DNA from: Planctomycetota bacterium
GTDB taxonomy: Bacteria; Planctomycetota; UBA1135; GCA-002686595
Assembly (NCBI GenBank): GCA_029259635.1
Contig: JAJDEU010000004.1
Span: 1-64,000, forward strand
Direction of reading: 5' to 3'
Length of the DNA: 64,000 bases
Shown: positions 6,808 to 16,458 of the stretch, one piece after another
Layout: each line of letters starts with the position of its first letter
Position numbering within the stretch: position 1 is the stretch's first letter
The notes under the pieces: model-generated
The model's input: only the letters and a program-made list of their open reading frames with translations
Told to the model about the DNA's origin: nothing
Database searches by the model: none
Program-made: the position numbers and the translations under genes

Positions 6808-9800
6808 CGGTGCCTCCTTGGGTAGATGGGTCCGGGACCCGCGCTCGGCGCGGTGGTCTGGTGAGCTGCGACGGAGGGGCTCGATGCCGATGCCGGAGGG
6901 GATGAGGTGTGTTGCGGGGTGGTCGAGACGGCGGCGGCGGCCGCGCGGGCGGCGGTGACCGCTGCTCCGACGCGGTCGGGCGGATCTCCGCCGTGGCTGG
7001 CTGGCGGGGTGGGTTCGCTGGTCTGCGCGAGGGCGGTGATCTGATCGTTCAGGCTGGTGACCCGGGTACGGGCCTGTTCCAGCTCGGCGGCGTAGCCGAA
7101 CGGTTTGCCGAGTTGCTGCTGTGCGCGGCTGATTTCACCGTGGCAGCGGTCGAGCTGGTCGCGGCACTCGGCCAGAGTGCGGTCGAGGGAAACCAGGCGG
7201 TTCTCCAGACGGACCGGTAGCGACGCCGGCGCGGTTTCGCGCAGAGACGTCAGCGGGCCACGCACTCGGGCCTGGGGCACCTCGGCGAGGGCCAGGACGT
7301 ACTCGGGCTCCCGTTCGTCGCGGTGCACGGTGGCGTCGAAGGTCAGTCCTCCGATGTTGACCAGTCCTCGGAGGGTGCGGGGGTGTGGGCCTGCCTGGTC
7401 GGCGGCGGCGAGCAGACGGGTGGCGAGGGCGGCTCCGGCGTCGGCACGCGAGGTGAAAAGTCGGCCGGCCACGGTCATGGCGAAGGCCTCGCCCCGGGTG
7501 TCGCGGCGGGTGGCTATCGCGTGTTCGATGCGGTCGATGTCCTCGCCGAGGCGGGTGATGCGGTGCTCGTTGTCGGAGATCAGGTAGCGCAGCCGTCCGC
7601 GAGCCTGGGTGTGCGAGCGTTCCAGCCGTTCCAGCCGAGTCAACTCAGCGTCGGCTTTGGCCTTGTCCAGCAGCAGCGGGTTGCCGGCAGCGAGGGCCTT
7701 GACCTCGTTGAACGACAGCGCGCTGTCGCCTATGTCCTCGATCTCCCGCACGTCGAGGCGTCCGCGCATGAGCTGGGCAATGAAGGTGGCCTTGCGGGCA
7801 ACGGTCTGCCAGGAGTAGGCGTCGAACGATCCTTCGACGACGTAGCGGTAGATCCCGATCTCCGAGTACTGGTTGCCGCGCCGTAGTGCTCGCCCGTCGC
7901 GTTGGGCGAGGTCGGCAGGCCGCCACGGGCAGTCCAGGTGGTGCAGCGCCACCGCGCGGGCCTGGACGTTGGTGCCCACCCCCATCTTGCTGGTCGAGCC
8001 GACCAGCACCGACACCTTGCCAGTGCGGGCGGCCTCGAACAGCTCGGCCTTCTCCTTGTCGTTGCGCGCCTCGTGGATGAACCGCACCGCGGCCCGGGGC
8101 AGCCCGCGAGCGGCAAGAAGGTCCCGCAGCTCGTCGTAAGCGTTCCAGCGGTCCGAGCGGGGGGTGGACAGGTCACAGAACACCAGCTGCAGCGCACCCG
8201 GGGTGGGGTGCGGGTTCCCGGCCGGGTCGACGAACCGGTCGCCGGCATGGCGGGAGTGGATGCCGGCGATGTTGTCCGCGGCAATCTCGAGCTTGGATTC
8301 CCCGGAGGGCGGTGTGAGTCCGACCAGGCGCAGATCCAGCGCGGCCGCGCGACCGTCGCCGGCGATGAGCAGCATGTTGTCCTCGGACGGATCAACCGCC
8401 CGGGACCCGACCCGCTCGGCCCGCGCGGCGAGCTCGCCGATGAACTCGGTCAGCTGCGCGGAGGCGTCGATGGTGAGCGTGCGCGGGGCGCGAACGCCAT
8501 CGGGGCGGGCCAGCAGTTCGGGTCGGGGGAGGTTGAGGTCTTCGGCGGTCTTGACGTCCCCGGAGACCCACCACATCCGCAGCAGCTCGGGAACGTTGTG
8601 GAAGCGGGCGAAGCGGGACTTGAGCCGGAAACTGCCTCCGTCGGGGGACAGCTCGACGTCGGTGGTGGTCTGGCCGAAGGTGGCCGCCCAGGTGTCGAAG
8701 TCCAGCACCCCGGCGGCGGCGAGGAGATCCGGGCGCAGGTAGCGCTGCATGACGTGCGCCTCAGTGATGCTGTTCGCGATCGGGGTGGCGGTGGCGAAGG
8801 TGACCACCCGCCCGCCCGGGTGCTGGCTGCGTAGCCAGTGCAGCTTCATCTCCATGTCAGAGGCGCGGGAAGATCCGTCGATCGCGGCGCCGGGGATGTT
8901 CGAGGCGGTGCGCAGGTTCTTGTAGTCGTGTGCCTCGTCGACGACGAGGTAGTCGATGCCGGAGCGCTCGAAGGTGACCGCCGGGTCGTGCTCGCGGACC
9001 AGCTTGTCCTTGATCCGCTCCTCGGCGTTGAGCAGCGAGGTTTCCATCCGTTTGAGGGAGTAGCTGCGCTCCCCGGAGGCCTTCTGTCGCTCGATTGCCG
9101 CGCGTAGCACGTCGAGCTGCTCGTTGAGGTAGTCCCGCTGTGCTTCAGGCGACATCGGGATCCGCTCGAACGCGCCCCTGGTCATGATGACCGCGTCCCA
9201 GTCGCCGGTGGCCACCCGGGCAACGAACGTCCGCCGCCGATCCCGGGTCAGGTCCGCGCTCGAGGCGGCCAGGACCCGGGCGCGGGGGTAGAGCTGGTTG
9301 AACTCCCGGGAGAACTGCTCGATCATGTGGTTGGGGATCACGATCGCCGGCTTGCGGACCAGCCCGAGGCGGCGTAGCTCCATCACCCCCATCGCCATCT
9401 CGGCGGTTTTCCCCGCGCCGACCTCGTGCCAGAGACCGACCGCCGGCTCGGCGATCATCCGCGCCGCCGCGGCGACCTGGTGCGGGTTCGGGCGGAAGGT
9501 CAACGCCAGCCCGGGCAGCGACAGCTCGACGTCGTCGTAGGAGCGCAAGACCAGGCTGTTGAAGGTGCGGTTGTAGGTGGCCGCCAGCTCCACCGCACGG
9601 GCGGGTTCCTCCCACACCCAGTCGGAGAACCGCTCACCGAGCTCCTGGGCCTTCGCCTGGGCGGTCACGGTCTTGGCGGTGTTGAGCACCCGCCGCGTGG
9701 CGGTGTCCCCTCCGGGGAGGGTGTACTCAATCTCGTCGTGGACCAGGACCGGGCGCTGGCACAGCAGCAGCTGCGCGATCCGAGGCGCGGGCAGGTCAGG

Positions 9801-11822
9801 GGTACCCCAGGTGTCGGTGGCGGCCACACCGGACTCGATGCCCTTCACCGTCCACTGGGCGCCGTAGGCGTGCTCGACGGTGAGCCACTGGTCGGCGAAG
9901 GTTTCGCGCAGGAATGCCTGGACGTGCCGCTGGTCGATCCAGGATGCGCCGAGGCGGGCGACGATGTCCTCCGGCGCGATGTCGGCGGGCAGGACCTCGG
10001 CGAGCGCGTCGATATTGGCCTGCAGGGCCGGGTCGTCCTCGGCGGCCGCGCGGGCGGTGTCGAGCTTGTCCCGCACGTTCCCGGACAGATACTCCGCCGC
10101 CGGCACCAACCGCCCGCCCTGGGCTGGGTCGGCGAACACCAGGGTGCCCAGCTGAGTACGGGCGTCGGACTCGGTGACGCCGAGTAGCCGGGCGACCTCG
10201 CCCAGCTCGACCCGGCCGCGGTTGTCCATGCAGATCGCCAGCGCGTCAGCCGGGGTGTCCGCGCCCAGCGGAGTGACGCGCGGGGCGACCACCCGCTGGG
10301 TGAGGATCGAGGCCTTGCTCGCGCGTTGGGTCGCGGAGTCGAACTGCTCCAGCGCGTACACCAGTGGCGCGTGCGGATCTGTCCGGAACCCGCCCTGGCG
10401 TGGGTTGATCCGGGCGAGCAGGTCCTCGCCGGTGTCGGGGTGGGTCCGGCCGGTGCGCCGCCAGGAGAACCGGTTGATCGGACCGTAGGTGCCGGCGTAG
10501 AGCTCGTAGCGGTGGTTGAGCAGCTCACGCAGCCGGACCACCTCGTCGGTGTCCTGCGCGGAGGCGGCCTCGGCCGCCAGCAGCTCCACTACGCAGTCGC
10601 GCAGCCCCAGCAGTGATCGGAGCTCCGCGCGCTGCGAAGCAGCCACCAGGTACGGCTGCGGTCCGGTGGCGGTGAGCTGGGTGAACCCGTCACCGGCCGG
10701 GGCCAGGTGCCCGTCGTGCAGGTTCGGCGACCGCCCCACCAGAGCGGCCCGCCGGGCGCGGTCGGTGGCTACGGGCTGGTGGGTCAGCTCGTCGGCGCGG
10801 CCGTGCTCGACCAGACGGGCCAGCGCATCCGCCAGTAGCCGCGCCGGCGGCTGGTCGCTGGTCACGGTCAGCTCCGTAGCGCTGAATTGGCCGCGCGCGA
10901 CCTCCAGGCGCCCGCACACCATCTCCGGGTGGTGCAGGAAGTACGAGTTGATCCGCACCGGGTCGCCGGCGCCGAGCTGGGCGAGTTCGGTGCGCTCCCA
11001 GTCGACCGGGGCCGGATCGGCGTCGGTCTCGCGGCGGCGCAGCACCAGCAGATCGGTCACCACCCGGGTGCCGGCGGTGCGCTGATGCGCCGACGCGGGC
11101 AGCCGGATCGCGCCGACCAGGTCGGCCAGCCCGGCGATCTCCCGACGTGCGGCCGGGTTGGCCGCGTCCAGGGTGTAGCGGGAGGTGATCACCGCGACCA
11201 GACCGCCCGGGGCAGTCAGGTGCAGACCCTTGATGACGAAGTGGTTATGGATCGAGTGCCCGCCCCGGTTGTGCACCGGGTCGGACAACGCGGCCTTGCC
11301 GAAGGGCACATTGCCCACGACCAGATCGAACGAGCCCTCCGGAACCCGGGTGTCGGCGAAGGACTCGGCGAGGACCTGGGCGTGTGGGTAGAGCGTGGCC
11401 GCGATACCGGCCGTGACCGGCTCCAGCTCGACACCGACCAGCTGCGCGCCGGCGGGGGCCAGTCCGAGGAAATTCCCGGAACCGCAGCCCGGCTCCAGCA
11501 CTCGCCCCGAGGTGAAACCCAGCTCGCGCAGGGCCGACCAGACCTGCGCGGCGAGCGATGGGTCGGTGTAATGGGCGTTGAGGGTGTTTCGGGCAGCGGC
11601 GGCGAGCTCGGCGGGGGAGAGCAGCTCGGCCAGCTCCGCCCGAACGGCTGCGAACCGGCCGCTGGCCTCGTCGAACACATCCGGCACCGCGCCCCACCCC
11701 GACCAGCCCGCGAGGACGTGCAGCTCGGAGGGGTCGGCCGGGCGGGCTTGGGCCCGCACCGTGCGCAGCACTCGCAGAGCAGCCAGGTTCGCTTCTACCC
11801 GGGCGGCCGGGCCGGAGGGCAC
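6804..11822 (-). CDS. Giant N6-methylase/SNF2-like helicase fusion
   Basis: A protein of about 1,670 residues joining an N6-adenine methylase to a superfamily 2 helicase. Methylase motifs: VLEPGCGSGNF (about residue 107) and the substrate motif NVPF (about 170). Helicase motifs: Walker A EVGAGKT (about 798), DEAH box VVDEAHDY (about 957), TFATATPIANS, and the motif VI-like QRDGRALRRGNQ (about 1305). A coiled region follows. Such fusions are common on conjugative elements and resemble phage P1 DarB, which shields incoming DNA from host restriction; that role here is inference. The frame is open back to a GTG at 12398. The extra 192 residues overlap a convincing smaller gene and look non-coding, so I chose GTG 11822; the true start is uncertain. 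Confidence 0.8.
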   Translation of the reverse strand: MPSGPAARVEANLAALRVLRTVRAQARPADPSELHVLAGWSGWGAVPDVFDEASGRFAAVRAELAELLSPAELAAAARNTLNAHYTDPSLAAQVWSALRELGFTSGRVLEPGCGSGNFLGLAPAGAQLVGVELEPVTAGIAATLYPHAQVLAESFADTRVPEGSFDLVVGNVPFGKAALSDPVHNRGGHSIHNHFVIKGLHLTAPGGLVAVITSRYTLDAANPAARREIAGLADLVGAIRLPASAHQRTAGTRVVTDLLVLRRRETDADPAPVDWERTELAQLGAGDPVRINSYFLHHPEMVCGRLEVARGQFSATELTVTSDQPPARLLADALARLVEHGRADELTHQPVATDRARRAALVGRSPNLHDGHLAPAGDGFTQLTATGPQPYLVAASQRAELRSLLGLRDCVVELLAAEAASAQDTDEVVRLRELLNHRYELYAGTYGPINRFSWRRTGRTHPDTGEDLLARINPRQGGFRTDPHAPLVYALEQFDSATQRASKASILTQRVVAPRVTPLGADTPADALAICMDNRGRVELGEVARLLGVTESDARTQLGTLVFADPAQGGRLVPAAEYLSGNVRDKLDTARAAAEDDPALQANIDALAEVLPADIAPEDIVARLGASWIDQRHVQAFLRETFADQWLTVEHAYGAQWTVKGIESGVAATDTWGTPDLPAPRIAQLLLCQRPVLVHDEIEYTLPGGDTATRRVLNTAKTVTAQAKAQELGERFSDWVWEEPARAVELAATYNRTFNSLVLRSYDDVELSLPGLALTFRPNPHQVAAAARMIAEPAVGLWHEVGAGKTAEMAMGVMELRRLGLVRKPAIVIPNHMIEQFSREFNQLYPRARVLAASSADLTRDRRRTFVARVATGDWDAVIMTRGAFERIPMSPEAQRDYLNEQLDVLRAAIERQKASGERSYSLKRMETSLLNAEERIKDKLVREHDPAVTFERSGIDYLVVDEAHDYKNLRTASNIPGAAIDGSSRASDMEMKLHWLRSQHPGGRVVTFATATPIANSITEAHVMQRYLRPDLLAAAGVLDFDTWAATFGQTTTDVELSPDGGSFRLKSRFARFHNVPELLRMWWVSGDVKTAEDLNLPRPELLARPDGVRAPRTLTIDASAQLTEFIGELAARAERVGSRAVDPSEDNMLLIAGDGRAAALDLRLVGLTPPSGESKLEIAADNIAGIHSRHAGDRFVDPAGNPHPTPGALQLVFCDLSTPRSDRWNAYDELRDLLAARGLPRAAVRFIHEARNDKEKAELFEAARTGKVSVLVGSTSKMGVGTNVQARAVALHHLDCPWRPADLAQRDGRALRRGNQYSEIGIYRYVVEGSFDAYSWQTVARKATFIAQLMRGRLDVREIEDIGDSALSFNEVKALAAGNPLLLDKAKADAELTRLERLERSHTQARGRLRYLISDNEHRITRLGEDIDRIEHAIATRRDTRGEAFAMTVAGRLFTSRADAGAALATRLLAAADQAGPHPRTLRGLVNIGGLTFDATVHRDEREPEYVLALAEVPQARVRGPLTSLRETAPASLPVRLENRLVSLDRTLAECRDQLDRCHGEISRAQQQLGKPFGYAAELEQARTRVTSLNDQITALAQTSEPTPPASHGGDPPDRVGAAVTAARAAAAAVSTTPQHTSSPPASASSPSVAAHQTTAPSAGPGPIYPRRHR

Positions 11823-11884
11823 CAGCTGGGTGCTCGGGTCGATCCGAAACCCGGGCGGCGCCGGTGGTCCGGGCTCGGCGGCGG

Positions 11885-12274
11885 TTAGCCGTTCTGTTCC
11901 CGCAGCCGGCTCCAGTACGGGTCGCTCAGGTTCTCCACGACCGGGATCCAGTCGGTCAGCATCGGACCGTCCGGCGCCGAGGGCGGATCGTCGTCGACCA
12001 TCTCCTCGGTGCCCGGTTCCGGGTTGAGCAGGACCGACTCCCGCAGCACTATCTCCGTCGCTCGTGCGCGGGCGTTGTTCAGCCGGCCCACCGTCTCCAG
12101 GTAGCTCGCCTCGGGCTGGCTCGGGCCGGCCAGCTCCATCATTAGGTCCCCGATGCGGGTCTCTACCTGCTTGCCCAGCTTCGTGAAGAAGCTCTCCGGG
12201 TCGGTCAGGCCGGCGTACCGGGTCGGCAGCCAGCGCCGCCAGTGCGCCTTGGCCTGCATGCCGTAGCTGTTCAT
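11885..12274 (-). CDS. Small conserved plasmid protein, unknown
   Basis: A 129-residue protein beginning MNSYGMQAKAHWRRWLPTRY, with an aromatic-rich N-terminus and a helical core (DPESFFTKLGKQVETRIGDL). It looks like a small conserved protein of actinobacterial conjugative plasmids that sits next to the methylase-helicase; its function is not known. It lies between the DUF4913 gene and the methylase-helicase, and its TAA stop is 62 bases before the favoured start of the latter. An in-frame reading of the neighbouring giant gene overlaps it completely. Amino-acid composition clearly favours this frame. Confidence 0.72.
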   Translation of the reverse strand: MNSYGMQAKAHWRRWLPTRYAGLTDPESFFTKLGKQVETRIGDLMMELAGPSQPEASYLETVGRLNNARARATEIVLRESVLLNPEPGTEEMVDDDPPSAPDGPMLTDWIPVVENLSDPYWSRLREQNG

Positions 12275-12394
12275 CGGGACCCTCCTGGTTGTCGGTATCA
12301 GTGTCGGGTGTCGGGCCGACAGGTTCGGGGTCGCCTCCGAACAGCAGGTCCAGCATGGGCTGGTCCGGAGGTGGGGAAGCGCGTCGGCGGCGGG

Positions 12395-13057
12395 TCACGC
12401 GACCGCCTCAGGTCGCGGGTGATCTGCTGCCTCGAGGGCGAGGTAGTAGGCCTCGCCGGGGTCGTCCTGGCCGAGGTAGCGGGACTGGCTGTCCGGGCGG
12501 TGCTGGCCGCCGGTGCAGCCGGTGAACGGGCCGTGCTCGCCCATCAGGACCGCGAGGTGCTGGTCGACCAGGATGAGGTAGTTCGCCATCTCGGCACCCG
12601 GTTCGGCGACCGAGGCCATCCAGGCTCGGCGCAGGGCCTCGAACCGGACGATCGCTTCCGGGTGCTGCCACCACTGCCGGCACCAGTGCGGGGCGCTGTT
12701 CTGCGGGATCTTGCGCTGGAAGACCAGCGCAAGGTGGTCCCGCACCCACGCGACCAGTATCCGCATGTCCAACGGCGGGGGACCCTCCGCCGCCTCGGAA
12801 TCCTCGGGGCCGGAGCCTTCCGGTTCGTTGGCCTCGGGACCGGGGAGCGGCGGTAGTTCGTCGGCGGACTCGGTGTCGGAGGCCAGCTGGGCGGCGCGGG
12901 CTTCCACGCCATCGAGATCCGCGCGGATCTCCTCGAGACCGGTTGCGACCCGACGTACCTCGCCGGTGAGCCCGATGATGTCGGTGTCGATGTCGTCGAG
13001 CCGCTCCCACCACGAGGTCGGGGGCGGCCCGCCGGGCGGGATGTCGGAGAACTCCAC
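12395..13057 (-). CDS. DUF4913 family protein
   Basis: A 220-residue protein. The second half carries the conserved aromatic signature of DUF4913 proteins (WCRQWWQHPEAIVRFEALRR, about residues 130-149) preceded by LVAWVRDHL. The first half has a predicted coiled coil (heptad-like residues 22-65: IIGLTGEVRRVATGLEEIRA) and an acidic linker. Family members occur in actinobacterial transfer gene clusters beside coupling proteins. I infer a cytoplasmic accessory of the T4SS coupling step. It follows the coupling-protein gene after 12 bases. Its stop overlaps a GTG at 12398 (GTGA). Confidence 0.75.
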   Translation of the reverse strand: MEFSDIPPGGPPPTSWWERLDDIDTDIIGLTGEVRRVATGLEEIRADLDGVEARAAQLASDTESADELPPLPGPEANEPEGSGPEDSEAAEGPPPLDMRILVAWVRDHLALVFQRKIPQNSAPHWCRQWWQHPEAIVRFEALRRAWMASVAEPGAEMANYLILVDQHLAVLMGEHGPFTGCTGGQHRPDSQSRYLGQDDPGEAYYLALEAADHPRPEAVA

Positions 13058-13069
13058 CAGCGCGCCCCG

Positions 13070-14935
13070 TTACCGCGCGCCGGCGAGCCGGCGCGCCATC
13101 GGGTTGTTCGGACCGAGCTGGGCGATCGCCGCGCGGCGGACCTCGTCGACCGCGCGGGCCGCGTGTAGGGACAGATCACCGGATTCCGGCTCGCGGTACC
13201 AGGGCAGCAGCGTGATCTTCCCGCCGCGACGGCCGGAGCACAGCAGCACCGCCTCGGTTTTCGTCAACGCCGCGATGTCGGCCACCGACAGGATCCGGTC
13301 GCGGCGGGTCGACAAGGTCGACGAGCCGCCGCCTCGGCCGCGCTGATCCGACCACGTGGGCACGTCGTGCTCGCCGACGAGCCGCGACACCCGCTCGCAG
13401 AACTCGTCGGAGTGCACAGCCGCGCCGATCAGCTTGCAGGTGGCGGCCGACCACAGCTTGTCCATCCCGGCCTTGCCCCACAGCGCCACACCCTGCGGCT
13501 CCGACTGCAGGAAGGTCAGCACCTGGATGGACATCGACCCGAAATACGAGTACAGGTCGGGCAAGTTCTTGATCGGGCAGATGTTCGCCGCCTCGTCCAG
13601 CACCGCGCGGACCGGAGGGTCGATGCGTCCGCCGCTGGCGGTCGCGGCCTCGGCGGCGGTCCGCAGCAGGCAGTCGACCAGCGCGGCCACCACCGGGGCG
13701 GCCGTACCGGCGCCTTCGCGGGTCAACGCCCACAAGGTGTCACCCGACCCTCCGCCGGGGGCGGCAGGGCGGGCCGGGTCGGTCCGGTAGCCGGCCAGAA
13801 ACTGCCACGGGTCGAACAGCGTGACCGTGCTCGGGTCCTCGGGCGGGTCCTCCCAGCTCTCCGGCGGGGTCACATAGCGGGCCACCGGTTCGGACTCCAG
13901 ACACCGCAACGCGGTCAGGGCGGTCTCGAAGACACCGCCACGTTGCTCATCCGGGGTCTCCAACAGCCCGGTCAGACCCTGCGCCGCGCGGGGATGGCCA
14001 GCCGCGCGGAGCAGACCCACCGGCTCGTCGCTCTGCGTGGCCAACCAGGCGGCCACGTCCCGGAAGTTCTTCCCACTCACCGCGGCCGCCAGGACCAGCT
14101 GAGTAATCAGCCGCCCGGCGGCCGGGGTGAAGTACGGGTCCGCCCGGTCGGAATCGCCACCCACCGTGGCCACAAAGTGACGCACGAGCTGCTCGGCGGC
14201 AGCGATGTCGCGGATGCCGGCGAACGGGTCGAACCACCAGTTCTGCGTCGTGCCGGCGATCCGCTGGGGATCCAGCACGAACACCTGCCCCACATCCGAA
14301 CGTGGGCCTGCGGTCAGGGTGTAGGCGTCGATCTTGTTGGACGTGGCGATGACCGGGCCCGGCGCGGTCAGAATGGCCGGCACGACCATCGCCGAGGTCT
14401 TGTTCGAGCGAGGCCCGGCGATGGCGAGCAGGACGTCCTCCTCCGAGGCGTACAAATCGACACCGCCCAGGCGGCCAAGCCGCAGCCCGAGATCTCGCCC
14501 CGCGACCTGGGTGCTGGCCAGCGACGGGCGCAGCTGCACGGCGCGGCGGGTCGCGCCCCGCCCGTGCATATCGGTGTAGTCGCGGCGGCGGGCCAGCGCG
14601 GCCTCAGGCGACCCGAGCCGCGCCGCCCGGGCCGCGGCCCACCACCACAGCCACCCCAGCACCGCCACCAACGGAACCCACTCCACGGCCAAAACCAGCC
14701 AGAACACCCACCGACGCCCGTGGCGGCCCAGGACCGGGTCCAGCGACCCGGACGAAGTCGCATCGATCAGGGCCCGCAGAATCGGCGCCCCGAACCCAGG
14801 TGCCGCCGCCGTGGCCGCCGACGCGGCGAACGCGGTGGTGGCCAGGGCCAGCGCGCCGCCACCGAGCACGGTGAGCAGGGCGAGCGGGGCGGCCATGTCA
14901 TGCAGCCGCAGCGGAGCACCGGCAGGTCGGGTCAC
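13070..14935 (-). CDS. VirD4/TraG-like type IV coupling protein
   Basis: A 621-residue inner-membrane ATPase that should link the relaxosome to the secretion channel. Two N-terminal membrane regions (about residues 16-45 and 76-100) precede the motor domain. Walker A reads GPRSNKTS (174-181), with Asn178 where a Gly normally stands before the catalytic Lys. Walker B is VRAVLDEAANI (about 425), followed by the coupling-protein signature LPDLYSYFGSMSIQVLTFLQ. Its start overlaps the VirB4-like stop by four bases. Family assignment is strong. The Walker A change is real in the sequence: codon AAC at 14402-14404 on the complement. Confidence 0.85.
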   Translation of the reverse strand: MTRPAGAPLRLHDMAAPLALLTVLGGGALALATTAFAASAATAAAPGFGAPILRALIDATSSGSLDPVLGRHGRRWVFWLVLAVEWVPLVAVLGWLWWWAAARAARLGSPEAALARRRDYTDMHGRGATRRAVQLRPSLASTQVAGRDLGLRLGRLGGVDLYASEEDVLLAIAGPRSNKTSAMVVPAILTAPGPVIATSNKIDAYTLTAGPRSDVGQVFVLDPQRIAGTTQNWWFDPFAGIRDIAAAEQLVRHFVATVGGDSDRADPYFTPAAGRLITQLVLAAAVSGKNFRDVAAWLATQSDEPVGLLRAAGHPRAAQGLTGLLETPDEQRGGVFETALTALRCLESEPVARYVTPPESWEDPPEDPSTVTLFDPWQFLAGYRTDPARPAAPGGGSGDTLWALTREGAGTAAPVVAALVDCLLRTAAEAATASGGRIDPPVRAVLDEAANICPIKNLPDLYSYFGSMSIQVLTFLQSEPQGVALWGKAGMDKLWSAATCKLIGAAVHSDEFCERVSRLVGEHDVPTWSDQRGRGGGSSTLSTRRDRILSVADIAALTKTEAVLLCSGRRGGKITLLPWYREPESGDLSLHAARAVDEVRRAAIAQLGPNNPMARRLAGAR

Positions 14936-16458
14936 TCGGCCGCTCCGTTCAACGAGCCCGTCGTGTCCGGCGCGACGGGCGGCTCCTTCGGCGGGGCGGA
15001 TCGCCAGGCCTGGTCGGTGTCGTAGAGCGCGAGCTCGGTGGGGACCAGCGACATCGACACCGGCAGCCCCATCCGCTCCCCGGACTTGATCAGGTACTTG
15101 CCCCGGCCGGGATGCCGCGTGCCGCGCACCCAGGTCGGTGGGGCCGCCCAGGACCGCACGATCGCGGCCTCCTGGCTGGTCAACGGCGTGATCCGGCGGA
15201 TACTGTCCAACTCCTTGTCAGCCATCCCACCCAGGACCATGATCCCGTTGCGGGAGGCCATCCCACGAGCCTTGGCCCGGTCGGCCTCCGTCGGGAGCGC
15301 CTCAAGGTCGTCGAGGGAGTGCGTCACCTGCGCCGACACCTCACCCCGATGCCGACCCAACCGGGTGACCCGGTCAGAGCGTTCGACCAGCCCCGGGGCC
15401 ACCCGCAGGGCCCGCCACAGCTCGTCCTGCACCCGGAAGACATTCCGGCGCCTCCCCATAGCGGTGGAGCCGTCGATCACCGCGGCCGCCCAGGCCCACG
15501 ACGACAGCATCGCCGCGGCGACCACTTCGTCGTCGTCCTCATCGAGCGCGGAGATGTCCAGGCTCAGCGCCGGGCAGTCCAGCTCGGCCCGCACCGATGA
15601 GGGCCGATCGAACATGCCCCGGATCGCGCCCTTGCACAGCAACCCCAAGGTGTTGAGCAGATCCAGAGCATGACGGCGGAACTCCCGGTCATCCGCGCAC
15701 GCGGTGATGTCCAGCAGCTCCGCCGGAGGACTCGTCAGCACCGACACCACATCCGGGATGGTGGGCTCGCCACCCCCGCCGACGGTCTGCCGCTCGGCGC
15801 CGACGACCGCGAGATCCAGGGCGACATCCAGCAGCCGGCGTTCGGTCACCGTGACCTCCGCCCGGCGCACGATCACCACCAGCGCCTCCAACAGCGACAA
15901 ACGCCGAGCCCGGATGGTCTCCAGCAGCCGGGCCCGCTCGCTGCCCTGCGTCTGGGCCAGCGCCGCCCGCAACGGGCCGGCATCGAGCGGGTTGAGCGAG
16001 TGCAGCCCGCGCCCGATCCGCCATACCCGCCCGCCCAGGTGCTCGACCAGGGCGCTGTACTCGCCCTTGACATCCCCGGGCACCACCCCCACGAAACCGA
16101 ACGCCACCAGGCCGGTCATCAACCGCTTCACGATGGTCGACTTCCCGATCCCGGGCTGGCCCTGGATCCACATCCCGGTGTTGGACACCAGCCCCTCGCG
16201 CATCCACTCCGACGGATCCAGCCCCACCGGCTCAGCAGTCAACGCGTTGCGGCCCACCGGCACCCCGGGCGGTGTCGCCCCGGACGACACAGCGAACGGG
16301 TAGAGCCCACACACCTGCGTCGTCGTGCCCTGATACACCGCGCCCGCCTCGACGTTCGCCGCCCGACCACCACCCGCCGTGGCCCAACCCCACGAGCGAG
16401 GCACCGAGCGGTGCCGGTACCGGTGCCCCGGATCAGCCGCATCCGGCCGGGCGGTCAC
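14932..16458 (-). CDS. VirB4/TraC-like secretion ATPase
   Basis: A 508-residue ATPase that probably powers assembly of the conjugative channel. Walker A is GQPGIGKST (about residue 100), followed by KRLMTGLVAFGFVGVVPGD. A Walker B-like strand with acidic end appears at VFRVQDELWRAL (about 355), and an arginine-rich GRHRGEVSAQVTHSL block follows. It is shorter than classical VirB4 (about 800) because the N-terminal VirB4 portion seems to be a separate protein, the SCO6880-like neighbour, as is usual in actinobacteria. It overlaps both neighbours by four bases, placing it at the core of the T4SS operon. Confidence 0.82.
   Translation of the reverse strand: MTARPDAADPGHRYRHRSVPRSWGWATAGGGRAANVEAGAVYQGTTTQVCGLYPFAVSSGATPPGVPVGRNALTAEPVGLDPSEWMREGLVSNTGMWIQGQPGIGKSTIVKRLMTGLVAFGFVGVVPGDVKGEYSALVEHLGGRVWRIGRGLHSLNPLDAGPLRAALAQTQGSERARLLETIRARRLSLLEALVVIVRRAEVTVTERRLLDVALDLAVVGAERQTVGGGGEPTIPDVVSVLTSPPAELLDITACADDREFRRHALDLLNTLGLLCKGAIRGMFDRPSSVRAELDCPALSLDISALDEDDDEVVAAAMLSSWAWAAAVIDGSTAMGRRRNVFRVQDELWRALRVAPGLVERSDRVTRLGRHRGEVSAQVTHSLDDLEALPTEADRAKARGMASRNGIMVLGGMADKELDSIRRITPLTSQEAAIVRSWAAPPTWVRGTRHPGRGKYLIKSGERMGLPVSMSLVPTELALYDTDQAWRSAPPKEPPVAPDTTGSLNGAAE

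Noticed and set aside
11823..12398. N-terminal extension of the methylase-helicase to GTG 12398
   Set aside because: It overlaps the 129-residue gene completely, and its Gly/Arg/Pro/Asp composition is that of an out-of-frame reading. Kept only as a finding.
13367..15025. 552-residue plus-strand frame opposite the coupling protein
   Set aside because: Antisense shadow of the VirD4-like gene, Gly/Gln/Arg-rich with no recognisable domain.
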